64,000 nt of DNA. It comes from DUQX01 sp050948825 (GTDB taxonomy: Bacteria; Bacillota; Dethiobacteria; DTU022; UBA8154). A program made the translations under genes and the position numbers. A model generated the notes under the pieces. That model was not told the DNA's origin. It did no database searches and worked only from the letters and a program-made list of their open reading frames with translations. How positions within the stretch are numbered: position 1 is the stretch's first letter; each line of letters opens with the position of its first letter. Shown here piece after piece: positions 8,095-16,093 of the stretch. The stretch lies in contig JBMNEO010000003.1 in assembly GCA_050948825.1 (NCBI GenBank), positions 248,001 through 312,000 on the forward strand, read 5' to 3'.

Positions 8095-9502
8095 CCGCGA
8101 TCACTTTCCACCTTACTCCCTGGGGAGTATCCTCCAGGATAATACCTTGCTCTTTCAATCTGTCCCGGATAGCATCGGCAGAAGCCCAGTCTTTTTGCCG
8201 GCGGTACTCCTCCCGCCTGGCAATCAGCTCTTCCAGATCCCTTTCTAGAATTGCAGATGATTCATTTTTCATAAAACCAAAGATTGTATCCATATCATTA
8301 TAAAAATTGAGGATAGGCTCCAGGACATTTCTCTTTTGGCCCTCCGGCCTGTTAAGGTAGGTATTTGCAGCTTTCGCCAGCTCAAACAATACAGCCAGGG
8401 CTTCCGCGGTATTGAGATCATCGTCCATTACAGCGATTAGTTTTTCACGGTAGCTCTGAAGCAGATCAAGCAGCGCGCGTTCCCGATCATCGGGAACCCC
8501 TGTATCGACCCGGCCAAGCCGATCTTTAAGATTATAGATTACTGTATTTAGCCTTTCCATTCCTTTGACAGCCTGCTCCAGGTATTCCCTGGAAAAATTG
8601 ATGGGGTTACGGTAATGCGCGGAGAGCATAAAAAATCTCAGCGCCAGGGGATCTGCAATTTTGCGCAGTTCCCTGATGGTGAGGACGTTTCCCAGGCTTT
8701 TGGACATTTTTTCATGCTCAAGGTTGAGATAACCGACATGGACCCAGTGCCTGGCAAAAGGCTTGCCTGTAGCTCCCTGGCTCTGGGCAATTTCGTTTTC
8801 ATGATGAGGAAAAATTAGATCCTGCCCCCCGCCGTGAATATCCAGCGTCTCACCCAGATAATACATGGACATAGCCGAACACTCAATATGCCAGCCGGGT
8901 CGCCCCCTTCCCCAGGGACTCTCCCATGAAGGCTCCCCTTCTTTTTCTTTCTTCCAGAGGGCAAAATCCATTGGATGTCTTTTCCTGTGGTCAATTTCTA
9001 CTCTGGCGCCTGAAACCAGCTCTTCCAGATTTTGTTGGGATAGGATGCCATAGTCGGGGAATGCGGCAACATCAAAGAATACATCCCCTTCCACATCATA
9101 TGCCAGGTTGTTATCAATCAGTCTTTGGATCAGACCAATTATCTGGGGAATATGCTCAGTTGCCCTGGGGTGATGGTCAGCAGGCAGAATTCCCAGGGCT
9201 GCGGTATCCTCCTCATAGGCTTTAATAAAGATATCCGCCACCTCTTTTACGGAGATCCCCATTTCCCTTGCTCTTTTGATCATTTTATCGTCAATGTCGG
9301 TATAATTTTGAACAAAGGTAACATTGTAACCGCGATAATTGAGATAGCGTCTCAGAACATCAAAAAAGATAAAAACCCTGGCATTTCCAATATGGAAATA
9401 ATCATATACAGTGGGGCCGCAGGCATAAATACCGACTTTACCATCCGTTACCGGCTTTAACGTCTCCTTGCGCCCCGTGATCGTATTATAAAGCTTTATC
9501 AA
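8072..9502 (-). CDS. cysS: cysteinyl-tRNA synthetase
   Basis: 476-residue class I synthetase charging tRNA-Cys. Visible are the HIGH-type motif (GPTVYDYFHIGNAR), the zinc-binding residues including IYACGPTVY and WHIECSAM with HGGGQDLIFPHHENE, and the KMSKS loop EKMSKSLGN. I place the start at the TTG 9500-9502, with GGAGG eight bases upstream, giving the family-like N-terminus MIKLYNTITGRKE. An upstream ATG at 9547 has its Shine-Dalgarno directly abutting it. Expression is controlled by the T-box leader upstream. Confidence 0.96.
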   Translation of the reverse strand: MIKLYNTITGRKETLKPVTDGKVGIYACGPTVYDYFHIGNARVFIFFDVLRRYLNYRGYNVTFVQNYTDIDDKMIKRAREMGISVKEVADIFIKAYEEDTAALGILPADHHPRATEHIPQIIGLIQRLIDNNLAYDVEGDVFFDVAAFPDYGILSQQNLEELVSGARVEIDHRKRHPMDFALWKKEKEGEPSWESPWGRGRPGWHIECSAMSMYYLGETLDIHGGGQDLIFPHHENEIAQSQGATGKPFARHWVHVGYLNLEHEKMSKSLGNVLTIRELRKIADPLALRFFMLSAHYRNPINFSREYLEQAVKGMERLNTVIYNLKDRLGRVDTGVPDDRERALLDLLQSYREKLIAVMDDDLNTAEALAVLFELAKAANTYLNRPEGQKRNVLEPILNFYNDMDTIFGFMKNESSAILERDLEELIARREEYRRQKDWASADAIRDRLKEQGIILEDTPQGVRWKVIADEKKSTK

Positions 9503-9588
9503 TTCGCTCCCCTCCCCAGTTATTTCTCTCCCTATCTTTTCTAACATCCCCTTGCTGCACCCCTATCTAATTCAACCTGAAATAAAGT

Positions 9589-9869
9589 AAGCCGCCTCTA
9601 AAAATACAGAGACGGCTTATAACCGCGTTTCCACTCTGCTTGGGCAGCACTGCCGCCCCGCTTGAGACCCTTTAACAGCGGGCACCGTTAATTCTTACAG
9701 TGAAAAAGAATAACGCATAGAGATATCCTTTTCCGTTCAGAAAAAAGCTCAGGAGCGCACTTCCGTCCTGCCTGACACTGAAAACCCCTTCCAGCCGCTG
9801 AAGGTTTTTCTCTGGCAGCCGCTGCAGGCGTACTCTTCCCCGTCCTTGCCTTTGCGTATTGAATTTATT
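9589..9869 (-). ncRNA. T-box leader controlling cysS
   Basis: Minus-strand leader between a consensus promoter and cysS. It contains a GA-rich AGTA-type element near its 5' end (GGGGAAGAGTA), the T-box AGAGTGGAAACGCGG (9623-9637; consensus core TGGNACCGCG with one change) and a terminator stem AAGCCGTCTCT / AGAGGCGGCTT (9608-9618, 9589-9599). The UGGA of the T-box can pair with a UCCA tRNA end, fitting the U discriminator of tRNA-Cys. A TGC triplet occurs in the 3' side of stem I but the specifier was not folded. Uncharged tRNA-Cys should favour antitermination. Confidence 0.88.
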
Positions 9870-9875
9870 AAAATC

Positions 9876-9904
9876 ATTATAGCTTTATCCCAAAAACCTG
9901 TCAA
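9876..9904 (-). promoter_or_regulatory. consensus sigma-A promoter of cysS
   Basis: TTGACA (9899-9904 on the minus strand), 17 bases, TATAAT (9876-9881). Both hexamers and the spacing are perfect. The transcript would start near 9869 and run through the T-box leader. Confidence 0.92.
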
Positions 9905-9920
9905 CCGGTTGAATTTACCG

Positions 9921-10421
9921 CTAATTGGCATTAATTATAAGCAAAAAAAACTGCCATAAAAAAGGTTTTGTTAAAAAATAAACAATAAGGCCACCCACTA
10001 TACCGCTGATTATCTTGACCATCAAATCGGAAAGAATCTTTTTGCGCCTGCGTATAATTTCTTTTAGTTGGCCATCAATAAAGGCATTAAACTCTGCTGT
10101 TACTTCTTTCTTCAAAAATGCAATATCGCTTTGATGATTATTGTCATTATCACATAACATGGGAAGACCGCTAATTATTGTATTAATTTGCAGTTCTAAA
10201 AAGTTCTTGCCCGTTTCCCTGATTTTTTCCCATTCCTTTGCACTTGGATTTAATAATACAACTATCTCAAGTGTTTCCATTAGTTCCTTTTTAATTGATT
10301 TAAAGCCGAGCCGTATAAAAGTCAACTCGTCTGTACAGCTTTTTGAATTGTAATTGCACTCATTTTTTATTTTCCTGGAAACAGGTAGAAGCATTTCTTG
10401 AAAACGATCTTGAAGCTTCAT
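9921..10421 (-). CDS. hypothetical tail-anchored membrane protein
   Basis: Not a family I recognise. 166 residues from the ATG at 10419-10421, which has AGGGG eight bases upstream (a longer frame from 10478 lacks one). The body is helical and charged, with a basic cluster RRRKK. One hydrophobic segment near residues 135-160 (IISGIVGGLIVYFLTKPFLWQFFLL) sits at the C-terminus, suggesting a C-terminally anchored protein with a cytoplasmic domain. Base composition is more AT-rich than its neighbours, and it interrupts the ispF-cysS junction, so it may be an acquired gene. Confidence 0.6.
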   Translation of the reverse strand: MKLQDRFQEMLLPVSRKIKNECNYNSKSCTDELTFIRLGFKSIKKELMETLEIVVLLNPSAKEWEKIRETGKNFLELQINTIISGLPMLCDNDNNHQSDIAFLKKEVTAEFNAFIDGQLKEIIRRRKKILSDLMVKIISGIVGGLIVYFLTKPFLWQFFLLIINAN

Positions 10422-10743
10422 CTCATCAGCCCCTGCCAAACACAAAATATAGAAAAATAGATTCAGCCTATTCTTCATTATTACTGTATATTATGTTGGG
10501 GCATAAAGTTTGGACAACAACAGGGGTATAAAAAAGAATATCCCCCCGCTTTCAGACAAAGAAATTATCCACTGCAGATATAAGACAGACTTGAAAGGTA
10601 AGAATTAATACACAGGCAGGCAGGCAGGAAGCTAATGCAGGGTGTAAACGGATGTAAATGAGGATTCAGCAAATGCAAAAAAATTAGAATACAAGGCTTG
10701 AATATTAGGCAGAATCCGGATCAAAAAGAATTAAGCTATGCAA
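10422..10743. other. gene-free interval between ispF and the membrane protein
   Basis: AT-rich spacer without a supported gene. It contains a short CAGG tandem (10614-10629), a weak TTGTCC-18-TAATAT promoter-like pair (about 10486-10516, minus) that could serve the membrane protein, and an 8-base tandem at the ispF stop. No terminator was seen. Confidence 0.4.
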
Positions 10744-11223
10744 TTATGCAAGCTTGACCCCGGCGATCGCATAAGACGCTATTCCTTCTTCACGGCCAAC
10801 AAAACCAAGGGTTTCAGTTGTTGTTGCCTTTACGGAAATAAGATCGTTATCTAAGTTCAGGGTTTGCGCTATGTTTTTCCGCATCTCCCCGATATAAGGG
10901 GATAGCCGCGGCCGCTGGGCAACAATAATGCTATCCAGATTATTTATTTCAAAACCTGCCTGCCTGAGGCGGGCAGCGGCCTCTTTTAGAAGCACAAGGC
11001 TTGAGATATCTTTATACCGGAGGTCGCCGGACGGAAAGAGAGTACCGATATCCCCCAGGGCAACAGCGCCCAGCAAAGCATCTATAATTGCATGTAATAA
11101 CACATCCGCATCCGAATAACCTGCTAAACCCGAAGAAAAGGGTATCCTGACCCCCCCCAGGATCAGAGGCAAGCCTTCCTTTAATGGGTGCACATCGTAA
11201 CCTATACCTACACGGATATTCAT
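10744..11223 (-). CDS. ispF: 2-C-methyl-D-erythritol 2,4-cyclodiphosphate synthase
   Basis: 159 residues, normal family length. IspF forms the cyclodiphosphate intermediate of the MEP isoprenoid pathway. The opening RVGIGYDVHPL carries the metal ligands Asp and His, followed by GYSDADVLLHAIIDALLGA and the C-terminal KATTTETLGFVGREEGI. It lies 15 bases after ispD and is probably in one transcript with it. Confidence 0.96.
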   Translation of the reverse strand: MNIRVGIGYDVHPLKEGLPLILGGVRIPFSSGLAGYSDADVLLHAIIDALLGAVALGDIGTLFPSGDLRYKDISSLVLLKEAAARLRQAGFEINNLDSIIVAQRPRLSPYIGEMRKNIAQTLNLDNDLISVKATTTETLGFVGREEGIASYAIAGVKLA

Positions 11224-11238
11224 TTATACGGCCTCCTT

Positions 11239-11955
11239 CTACTTGTACGCGAGGTAAAGTTCAGCTATCCTTAAATCAAAAGGGGTGGTAATCTTAAGGT
11301 TTTCATAACTGCCAGGGACAACCTTTACTTGTACCCCCAGGTGTTCAACAAGTGTTGAATCATCACTGCCGGTATAGTTTTCTTTCGCAGCCCTTTCATG
11401 GGCTTGCCAGAGTATGGAAAATTTGAAACACTGGGGCGTCTGTACAGCCATATACTGCTCCCTGAGGGGCGTATTTTTGACAATCAGTCCGCGGTCTATC
11501 TCTTTAATCGTATCCTTCAGGGGAACGCCGGTTATGGCTGCGCCGTTTGAAAGTGCTTCCCGGCATACCTCCCTGATGAGAGATTCCTGAACCAGGGGGC
11601 GCGCACCGTCGTGAATGCATACGATAAAATATTCGGGGATTTTCTTTTGCTTCAGAGCTTTTAATCCATTAAAAACGGAAACCTGGCGCTCAACACCGCC
11701 CTCAACCGTAAAAACGCGTCGGTCACCAGCAAAATACGGGGTATAGACCTCATTCCAAAAAATATCTTCTTCCCCGGGGGCAATGATTACCCCGGCAAGG
11801 GAGAAAAGATCCGTTTTAAGAAGCACCTCCAGGGTATAAGCAAGTACTGGCTTGCCTTTAAGGGGCAGGAAAATTTTATTTCTCCCCGCCCCCATTCGCT
11901 TTCCCCGGCCTGCCGCAGCAATAAGCAAAACATTTTTTTGATGATCCGCCGACAT
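11239..11955 (-). CDS. ispD: 2-C-methyl-D-erythritol 4-phosphate cytidylyltransferase
   Basis: 238 residues. The N-terminal nucleotide-binding motif AAAGRGKRMGAGRNKIFLPL is intact, as are HDGARPLV and the AVQTPQCFK segment. IspD makes CDP-methylerythritol in the MEP pathway. It is adjacent to ispF and downstream of yacL with a terminator between, matching the yacL-ispD-ispF order of many Firmicutes. Confidence 0.95.
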   Translation of the reverse strand: MSADHQKNVLLIAAAGRGKRMGAGRNKIFLPLKGKPVLAYTLEVLLKTDLFSLAGVIIAPGEEDIFWNEVYTPYFAGDRRVFTVEGGVERQVSVFNGLKALKQKKIPEYFIVCIHDGARPLVQESLIREVCREALSNGAAITGVPLKDTIKEIDRGLIVKNTPLREQYMAVQTPQCFKFSILWQAHERAAKENYTGSDDSTLVEHLGVQVKVVPGSYENLKITTPFDLRIAELYLAYK

Positions 11956-11976
11956 AAATTAATCACCTTCACAAGT

Positions 11977-12014
11977 AAAAGGCGGCCGGGCTTTAAAATA
12001 CACGCCCGGCCGCC
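11977..12014 (-). terminator. GC-rich terminator downstream of yacL
   Basis: Perfect 11-bp stem GGCGGCCGGGC / GCCCGGCCGCC (11981-11991, 12004-12014), followed on the minus strand by TTTT. It ends the yacL transcript just before ispD. Confidence 0.8.
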
Positions 12015-12086
12015 GCGCCGGAAAATTTTGAACCCACACCTATTACCTATGTAATGTGGCTTGTATAAGATTGAACAGCCCCATTA

Positions 12087-13199
12087 TTATTGTTTGAGAC
12101 TAATTCTTTCATGAGAATTGGTCTTTGGCCTGGCAAAAATCATCCGACCGGCAGCGGTTTGCAATACGCTGGTAACAAGAACTTCAACTGTATCACCAAT
12201 AAAGCGCCTGCCGCCTTCAACAACGATCATGGTACCGTCATCAAGATAAGCTATGCCCTGCCCGGTTTCTTTACCGTCTTTTATAATATGTGCGCTCATT
12301 TCTTCTCCAGGAAGGACAACCGGCTTTACTGCATTGGCAAGCTCGTTGATATTTAAAACAAACACACCCTGCAGCTCACAGACCTTGTTCAGGTTAAAAT
12401 CATTTGTAACAATCAAACCTTTTAGATCCTGGGCAAGTTTGACAAGCTTGCTATCCACTTCAGCAATATCTTCGTAATCTATATTGACAATTTTAATTTC
12501 TACATCCATCTCTTTTTGCATTTTGTTCAAAATGTCCAAACCTCTGCGGCCGCGATTTCTTTTTAATAAATCGGGAGAATCAGCGATATGTCGCAACTCT
12601 TCCAAAACAAAACCGGGGACAATCAGATCTCCTTCAAGGAAGCCTGTTTTGCTGATATCCATAATTCTTCCGTCAATAATCACACTGGTATCCAACACCT
12701 TTACCGCAGACGACCTTGGAGTATTATTTATATGAGCGGAACCGGGACGTTTCATTATATTGAAAGCAAGAAAAGAAAACTCGTCCTTGCGATTTAAGAA
12801 AAAAGTAATTCCCAGATAAGCCAGAACCAGGGTAATAGCCAGCGATATATACGGTCCGACCCAGGGTATGCGGGAAAGAGGAAAACTCAATAAAACACCG
12901 ATGATTAGCGCTATGATTAACCCTGCTACCCCAAGGATGATATCCTGGGTTGGAATGTTCTTCATCCGGCTATCGGACCATGAGGCAAGCTTACCCAAAT
13001 TATCCATTATTATTGGGGTAATAAAATAGAAAATAAGTCCAAATATCGTTCCTCCCGTAACTGAAAACCAGGTAATGGATGGGAGGGGCAAGGGCAGATT
13101 TGTTACCATCATTAGTGAAGGAAAGGTAATTTTAAAAAGTTCATAACCGCCAACAAAGCTAATAATTGTTACAAAAATGCGCATTATTATCTTTAACAT
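12087..13199 (-). CDS. yacL: PIN/TRAM-domain membrane protein (YacL family)
   Basis: 370 residues from the ATG at 13197-13199, preceded by AAAGGAGG at good spacing. Four or so membrane segments fill residues 1-135. A PIN domain follows (VLDTSVIIDGRIMDI, HIADSPDLLKRNRGRRGLDIL, VTNDFNLNKV), with conserved acidic residues suggesting a nuclease. A C-terminal TRAM-like segment (GQGIAYLDDGTMIVVEGGR) follows. The family's substrate is not established. It lies between carD and ispD, in the usual neighbourhood. Confidence 0.9.
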   Translation of the reverse strand: MLKIIMRIFVTIISFVGGYELFKITFPSLMMVTNLPLPLPSITWFSVTGGTIFGLIFYFITPIIMDNLGKLASWSDSRMKNIPTQDIILGVAGLIIALIIGVLLSFPLSRIPWVGPYISLAITLVLAYLGITFFLNRKDEFSFLAFNIMKRPGSAHINNTPRSSAVKVLDTSVIIDGRIMDISKTGFLEGDLIVPGFVLEELRHIADSPDLLKRNRGRRGLDILNKMQKEMDVEIKIVNIDYEDIAEVDSKLVKLAQDLKGLIVTNDFNLNKVCELQGVFVLNINELANAVKPVVLPGEEMSAHIIKDGKETGQGIAYLDDGTMIVVEGGRRFIGDTVEVLVTSVLQTAAGRMIFARPKTNSHERISLKQ

Positions 13200-13232
13200 G
13201 TGTACACCTCCTTTCTCCAAGTTTTTGCTTAT

Positions 13233-13262
13233 ATTATAACTTATATATTTGTCCCAATTCAA
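13233..13262 (-). promoter_or_regulatory. likely sigma-A promoter of yacL
   Basis: TTGAAT (13257-13262, minus), 18 bases, TATAAT (13233-13238). The -10 is consensus and the -35 matches four of six bases. Confidence 0.55.
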
Positions 13263-13394
13263 GGACTATTATACCCTGAAACAGCTTATTTGTTTAAAAA
13301 ATCCCATAAAAAGGTAGTACAGCTTTTTTGATATAACGCAAGCAATTATTTGCTATAATCTATCGCAGATGATTAGCGACATAAAATTACAATC

Positions 13395-13438
13395 AACTAA
13401 CAAATAAAGACATCCCCTGATGTCTTTATTTGTTAGTT
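13395..13438 (-). terminator. 20-bp perfect inverted repeat, probable terminator after carD
   Basis: The two arms 13395-13414 and 13419-13438 are exact complements around the loop CCCT. It sits 19 bases beyond the carD stop. The stem is AT-rich and is not followed by a long T tract, so its efficiency is uncertain, but the symmetry is striking. Confidence 0.7.
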
Positions 13439-13457
13439 TATCTAAATATTTATATTG

Positions 13458-13946
13458 TTAAGAATCATGACGATCAAAAAGCCTTTCCAGGTTGTCCATT
13501 ATCTCTGACCTATCAATCCCCTGAACCATAATTAACTCGCTCACCAAGATTTGTTTAGCGCTTTCGAGCATTCTCCTTTCCCCCGTAGAAAGCCCTTTCT
13601 TTCTTTCCCTCAACAATAAACTGCGGACGACTTCCGCAACCTTAAAAATACTCCCGCTTTTTATCTTATCCATGTTCGCGCGGTAACGCCGGTTCCAGTT
13701 AACATTTGCAGCTTCGTCGCCGTTTTCAAGTATGTTAAATACTTCCGAAACTGAGCCCTTTTCTATTACATCCCTCAGGCCTACCTTTTGAACATTATCC
13801 ATTGGAACCATTACCTTCATATCTCCAACAGGAATATTCATTACATAGTATTTCTTCTTATTCCCCAGGATTTCTTTTTCCTCTATGGCCTCAATAATAC
13901 CCGCTCCGTGCATAGGATAAACAACCTTGTCCCCAATATTAAACAT
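13458..13946 (-). CDS. carD: CarD-family transcriptional regulator
   Basis: 162 residues. The N-terminal RNA-polymerase-interacting domain is evident (MFNIGDKVVYPMHGAGIIEAIEEKE split over 25 residues, with VPMDNVQKVGLR), followed by the helical C-terminal domain (NRRYRANMDKIKSGSIFKVAEVVRSL). CarD proteins bind the polymerase beta subunit and stabilise open promoter complexes. It has its own consensus-like promoter and a downstream inverted repeat, so it may be monocistronic. Confidence 0.93.
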   Translation of the reverse strand: MFNIGDKVVYPMHGAGIIEAIEEKEILGNKKKYYVMNIPVGDMKVMVPMDNVQKVGLRDVIEKGSVSEVFNILENGDEAANVNWNRRYRANMDKIKSGSIFKVAEVVRSLLLRERKKGLSTGERRMLESAKQILVSELIMVQGIDRSEIMDNLERLFDRHDS

Positions 13947-14033
13947 TTAATTGTAATCCCCCTTAAACCTTGTGCCCACAAATAAATTAATGGAAGATTA
14001 TTTTTTATCCAAGGGCATAAACACCTTGTAAAC

Positions 14034-14062
14034 ATTCTAACACAAAAATGCGTTTATGTCAA
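14034..14062 (-). promoter_or_regulatory. sigma-A promoter of carD
   Basis: TTGACA (14057-14062, minus), 17 bases, TAGAAT (14034-14039). It lies about 90 bases upstream of the carD start. Confidence 0.82.
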
Positions 14063-14184
14063 AAAATATTATATCGTATCATAAGCATCGCTTAATGTCA
14101 ATGAAATTATTTTATTTTTTTATTTTTTTTGGTGGCCGGGTAGATGTTCTGCAACCTTTGCATCAATCAATCATTACGTAGAAG

Positions 14185-14214
14185 TTGACAAGATTTTAAG
14201 GCAGCAAGTATAAT
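14185..14214 (+). promoter_or_regulatory. sigma-A promoter of the unknown Cys-rich gene
   Basis: TTGACA (14185-14190), 18 bases, TATAAT (14209-14214) on the plus strand. Both hexamers are consensus. It is divergent from the carD promoter. Confidence 0.85.
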
Positions 14215-14248
14215 AAGAGTAAGAAAGCTAAAGAGGTGACATAAGGAC

Positions 14249-14653
14249 ATGAAAACCGGGAACGGTGAGGTTGTTGACCTTTTTCAAGATAAAGTGTCTG
14301 AATTGCTTCTCAGACACCGCAGCATCCTGGACAGTATTTCCAAACACGCAGAGACCGCCGTACGGATAAACAGAGCAATAACAAAATCAGTAACGGATTG
14401 TGGTTGTATCTCTATCAATGCCCGCAAACAACATCTTCCTGCCGGAACTTCGCTTGAAGAATGTCGGAAATACATGCTGTCACATCTCGAAGGGTGTTTA
14501 TGTGAAAATTGCAAGGAGGTCATCGAAGAGGAAATTGGAAACCACCTTTTTTATTTAACCGCTTTGTGTAACCTGTTGGGTTTCAAACTGGAGGATATTT
14601 TCTTTAAAGAGTATGAAAAACTTAAGGCCCTGGGGTATTTTCACCTCTCGTAA
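14249..14653 (+). CDS. conserved-looking helical protein with cysteine motifs, function unknown
   Basis: 134 residues with consensus promoter and ribosome site. The N-terminal helix runs FQDKVSELLLRHRSILDSISK. A VTDCGCI motif follows, then CLCENCKEVIEEEIG, whose cysteines and acidic run could hold a metal. The C-terminal helix is LFYLTALCNLLGFKLEDIF. The last part resembles the closing helices of MazG-type helical proteins, but that is only an impression. I recall similar proteins beside radA or carD in Clostridia, without a known function. It is convergent with radA (34 bases between ends). Confidence 0.75.
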   Translation: MKTGNGEVVDLFQDKVSELLLRHRSILDSISKHAETAVRINRAITKSVTDCGCISINARKQHLPAGTSLEECRKYMLSHLEGCLCENCKEVIEEEIGNHLFYLTALCNLLGFKLEDIFFKEYEKLKALGYFHLS

Positions 14654-14687
14654 GGTTAGCTGCTTCTTGCATTTATTTGAGTTTTAT

Positions 14688-16070
14688 TTATTTGAGAGCA
14701 ATATCAAGGGCCTCTGCAAGGGTTGTTACACCAGTAATTTTAAGATCCTTTTCCATTTCCTTGATGTGGGATCCACTATTTCCGCTTAAATTGGCCTGTG
14801 GCAAGATACACCGGGTAAATCCCATTTTCGCCCCTTCCCTCAGCCGTTCTTCTATTCGGTTGACAGGCCGTACTTCCCCCGTTAACCCTATTTCCCCCAC
14901 CATCATCATCTCCTGGAGAAGCGGCCTATCTCTGAAACTCGATGCTATGCTCATACCTACCCCAAGATCTGCAGCAGGCTCCATTATTCTAACACCGCCG
15001 ACCACGTTGGCAAAAATGTCACAATTAGCCAGCTGCAATCCGCTCCTTTTCTCTAACACAGCGATGATGATGGCTACGCGGTTATAGTCCAACCCGGTTG
15101 TAGTCCGCCGGGGAGCACCGCCAAAATAAGAAGGGGTGACTAAAGCCTGGATCTCTACCAGCAGCGGGCGGGTGCCTTCCATGATTGGAACTACCGTCGA
15201 ACCGGCCATGCTCTGCGGGCGCTGATTCATAAATAAGGCTGAGGGATTCTGCACTTCGTTCAAACCGGAGGGGCCCATGGAGAAAATCCCTATTTCGTTT
15301 GTAGCCCCAAAGCGGTTTTTAACACTTCGTAATATTCTAAAGCTCTGATACCTGTCCCCTTCAAAATAAAGAACGCAGTCCACCATATGCTCCAGCAATC
15401 GGGGCCCGGCTAGAGTTCCCTCCTTGGTAACGTGGCCGACAATAAAAAAAGACGTTCCCCGGGTTTTTGCCAGCTGGACAAGTGATGCCGTAATCTCCCG
15501 AACCTGTACCACACTGCCCGGCACACTGCCCAGCTCGCTCTTCATTATGGTTTGGATAGAATCAATCACCACTACCCCGGGGTTGTTTTCGGCAATAACT
15601 GCTTCAATACGGTCATATTCAGTCTCTGCCAGCACTAGAAGGGGTGCCCCTGATTTACAAAGCCTGTCCGCCCGCATTTTTATCTGCTCAAGGGACTCCT
15701 CCCCCGCAACATAGAGAACGCAGCAACCCCCAAAGACTAGCTTGATTGCTGCCTGCAGCAAAAGGGTGGACTTGCCGATGCCGGGATCGCCCCCCACCAG
15801 GATTACCGAACCGGGGACAATTCCCCCTCCCAGGACCCTGTCCAGTTCAGCTATATTGGTCGGGAGACGCATTGCAGCATGAGGTTCAATCTTGTTTAGA
15901 GATGTTGGTTCCCCGGGAGGTCTTGCCCCGGCGGCTTTATCCGGAGTCGAACGGCTGACCCTTTCTTCGGCCATGGTTGTCCAACCGCCACAGCCCGGGC
16001 ACCGCCCAACCCATTTATACGCTTCATAACCGCATTCACGGCAAACATATACAATTTTCTCCCTTACCAT
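14688..16070 (-). CDS. radA: DNA repair protein RadA (Sms)
   Basis: 460 residues, normal length. An N-terminal C4 zinc finger has Cys10, 13, 24 and 27. A RecA-like ATPase follows with Walker A GGDPGIGKST at 93-102 and the RadA-specific KNRFG motif. The C-terminal domain is Lon-protease-like. RadA is a branch-migration helicase acting in recombination and repair. It lies 23 bases after nfo, so it may share a transcript with that repair gene. In B. subtilis it follows clpC directly; here clpC is 30 kb away. Confidence 0.96.
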   Translation of the reverse strand: MVREKIVYVCRECGYEAYKWVGRCPGCGGWTTMAEERVSRSTPDKAAGARPPGEPTSLNKIEPHAAMRLPTNIAELDRVLGGGIVPGSVILVGGDPGIGKSTLLLQAAIKLVFGGCCVLYVAGEESLEQIKMRADRLCKSGAPLLVLAETEYDRIEAVIAENNPGVVVIDSIQTIMKSELGSVPGSVVQVREITASLVQLAKTRGTSFFIVGHVTKEGTLAGPRLLEHMVDCVLYFEGDRYQSFRILRSVKNRFGATNEIGIFSMGPSGLNEVQNPSALFMNQRPQSMAGSTVVPIMEGTRPLLVEIQALVTPSYFGGAPRRTTTGLDYNRVAIIIAVLEKRSGLQLANCDIFANVVGGVRIMEPAADLGVGMSIASSFRDRPLLQEMMMVGEIGLTGEVRPVNRIEERLREGAKMGFTRCILPQANLSGNSGSHIKEMEKDLKITGVTTLAEALDIALK

Positions 16071-16093
16071 CCGGTTGCATTCCCCTTTCTTTT

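Noticed and set aside
9749..9931. 60-codon frame on the minus strand upstream of cysS
   Set aside because: It falls within the T-box leader and across its promoter, so RNA structure explains the sequence.
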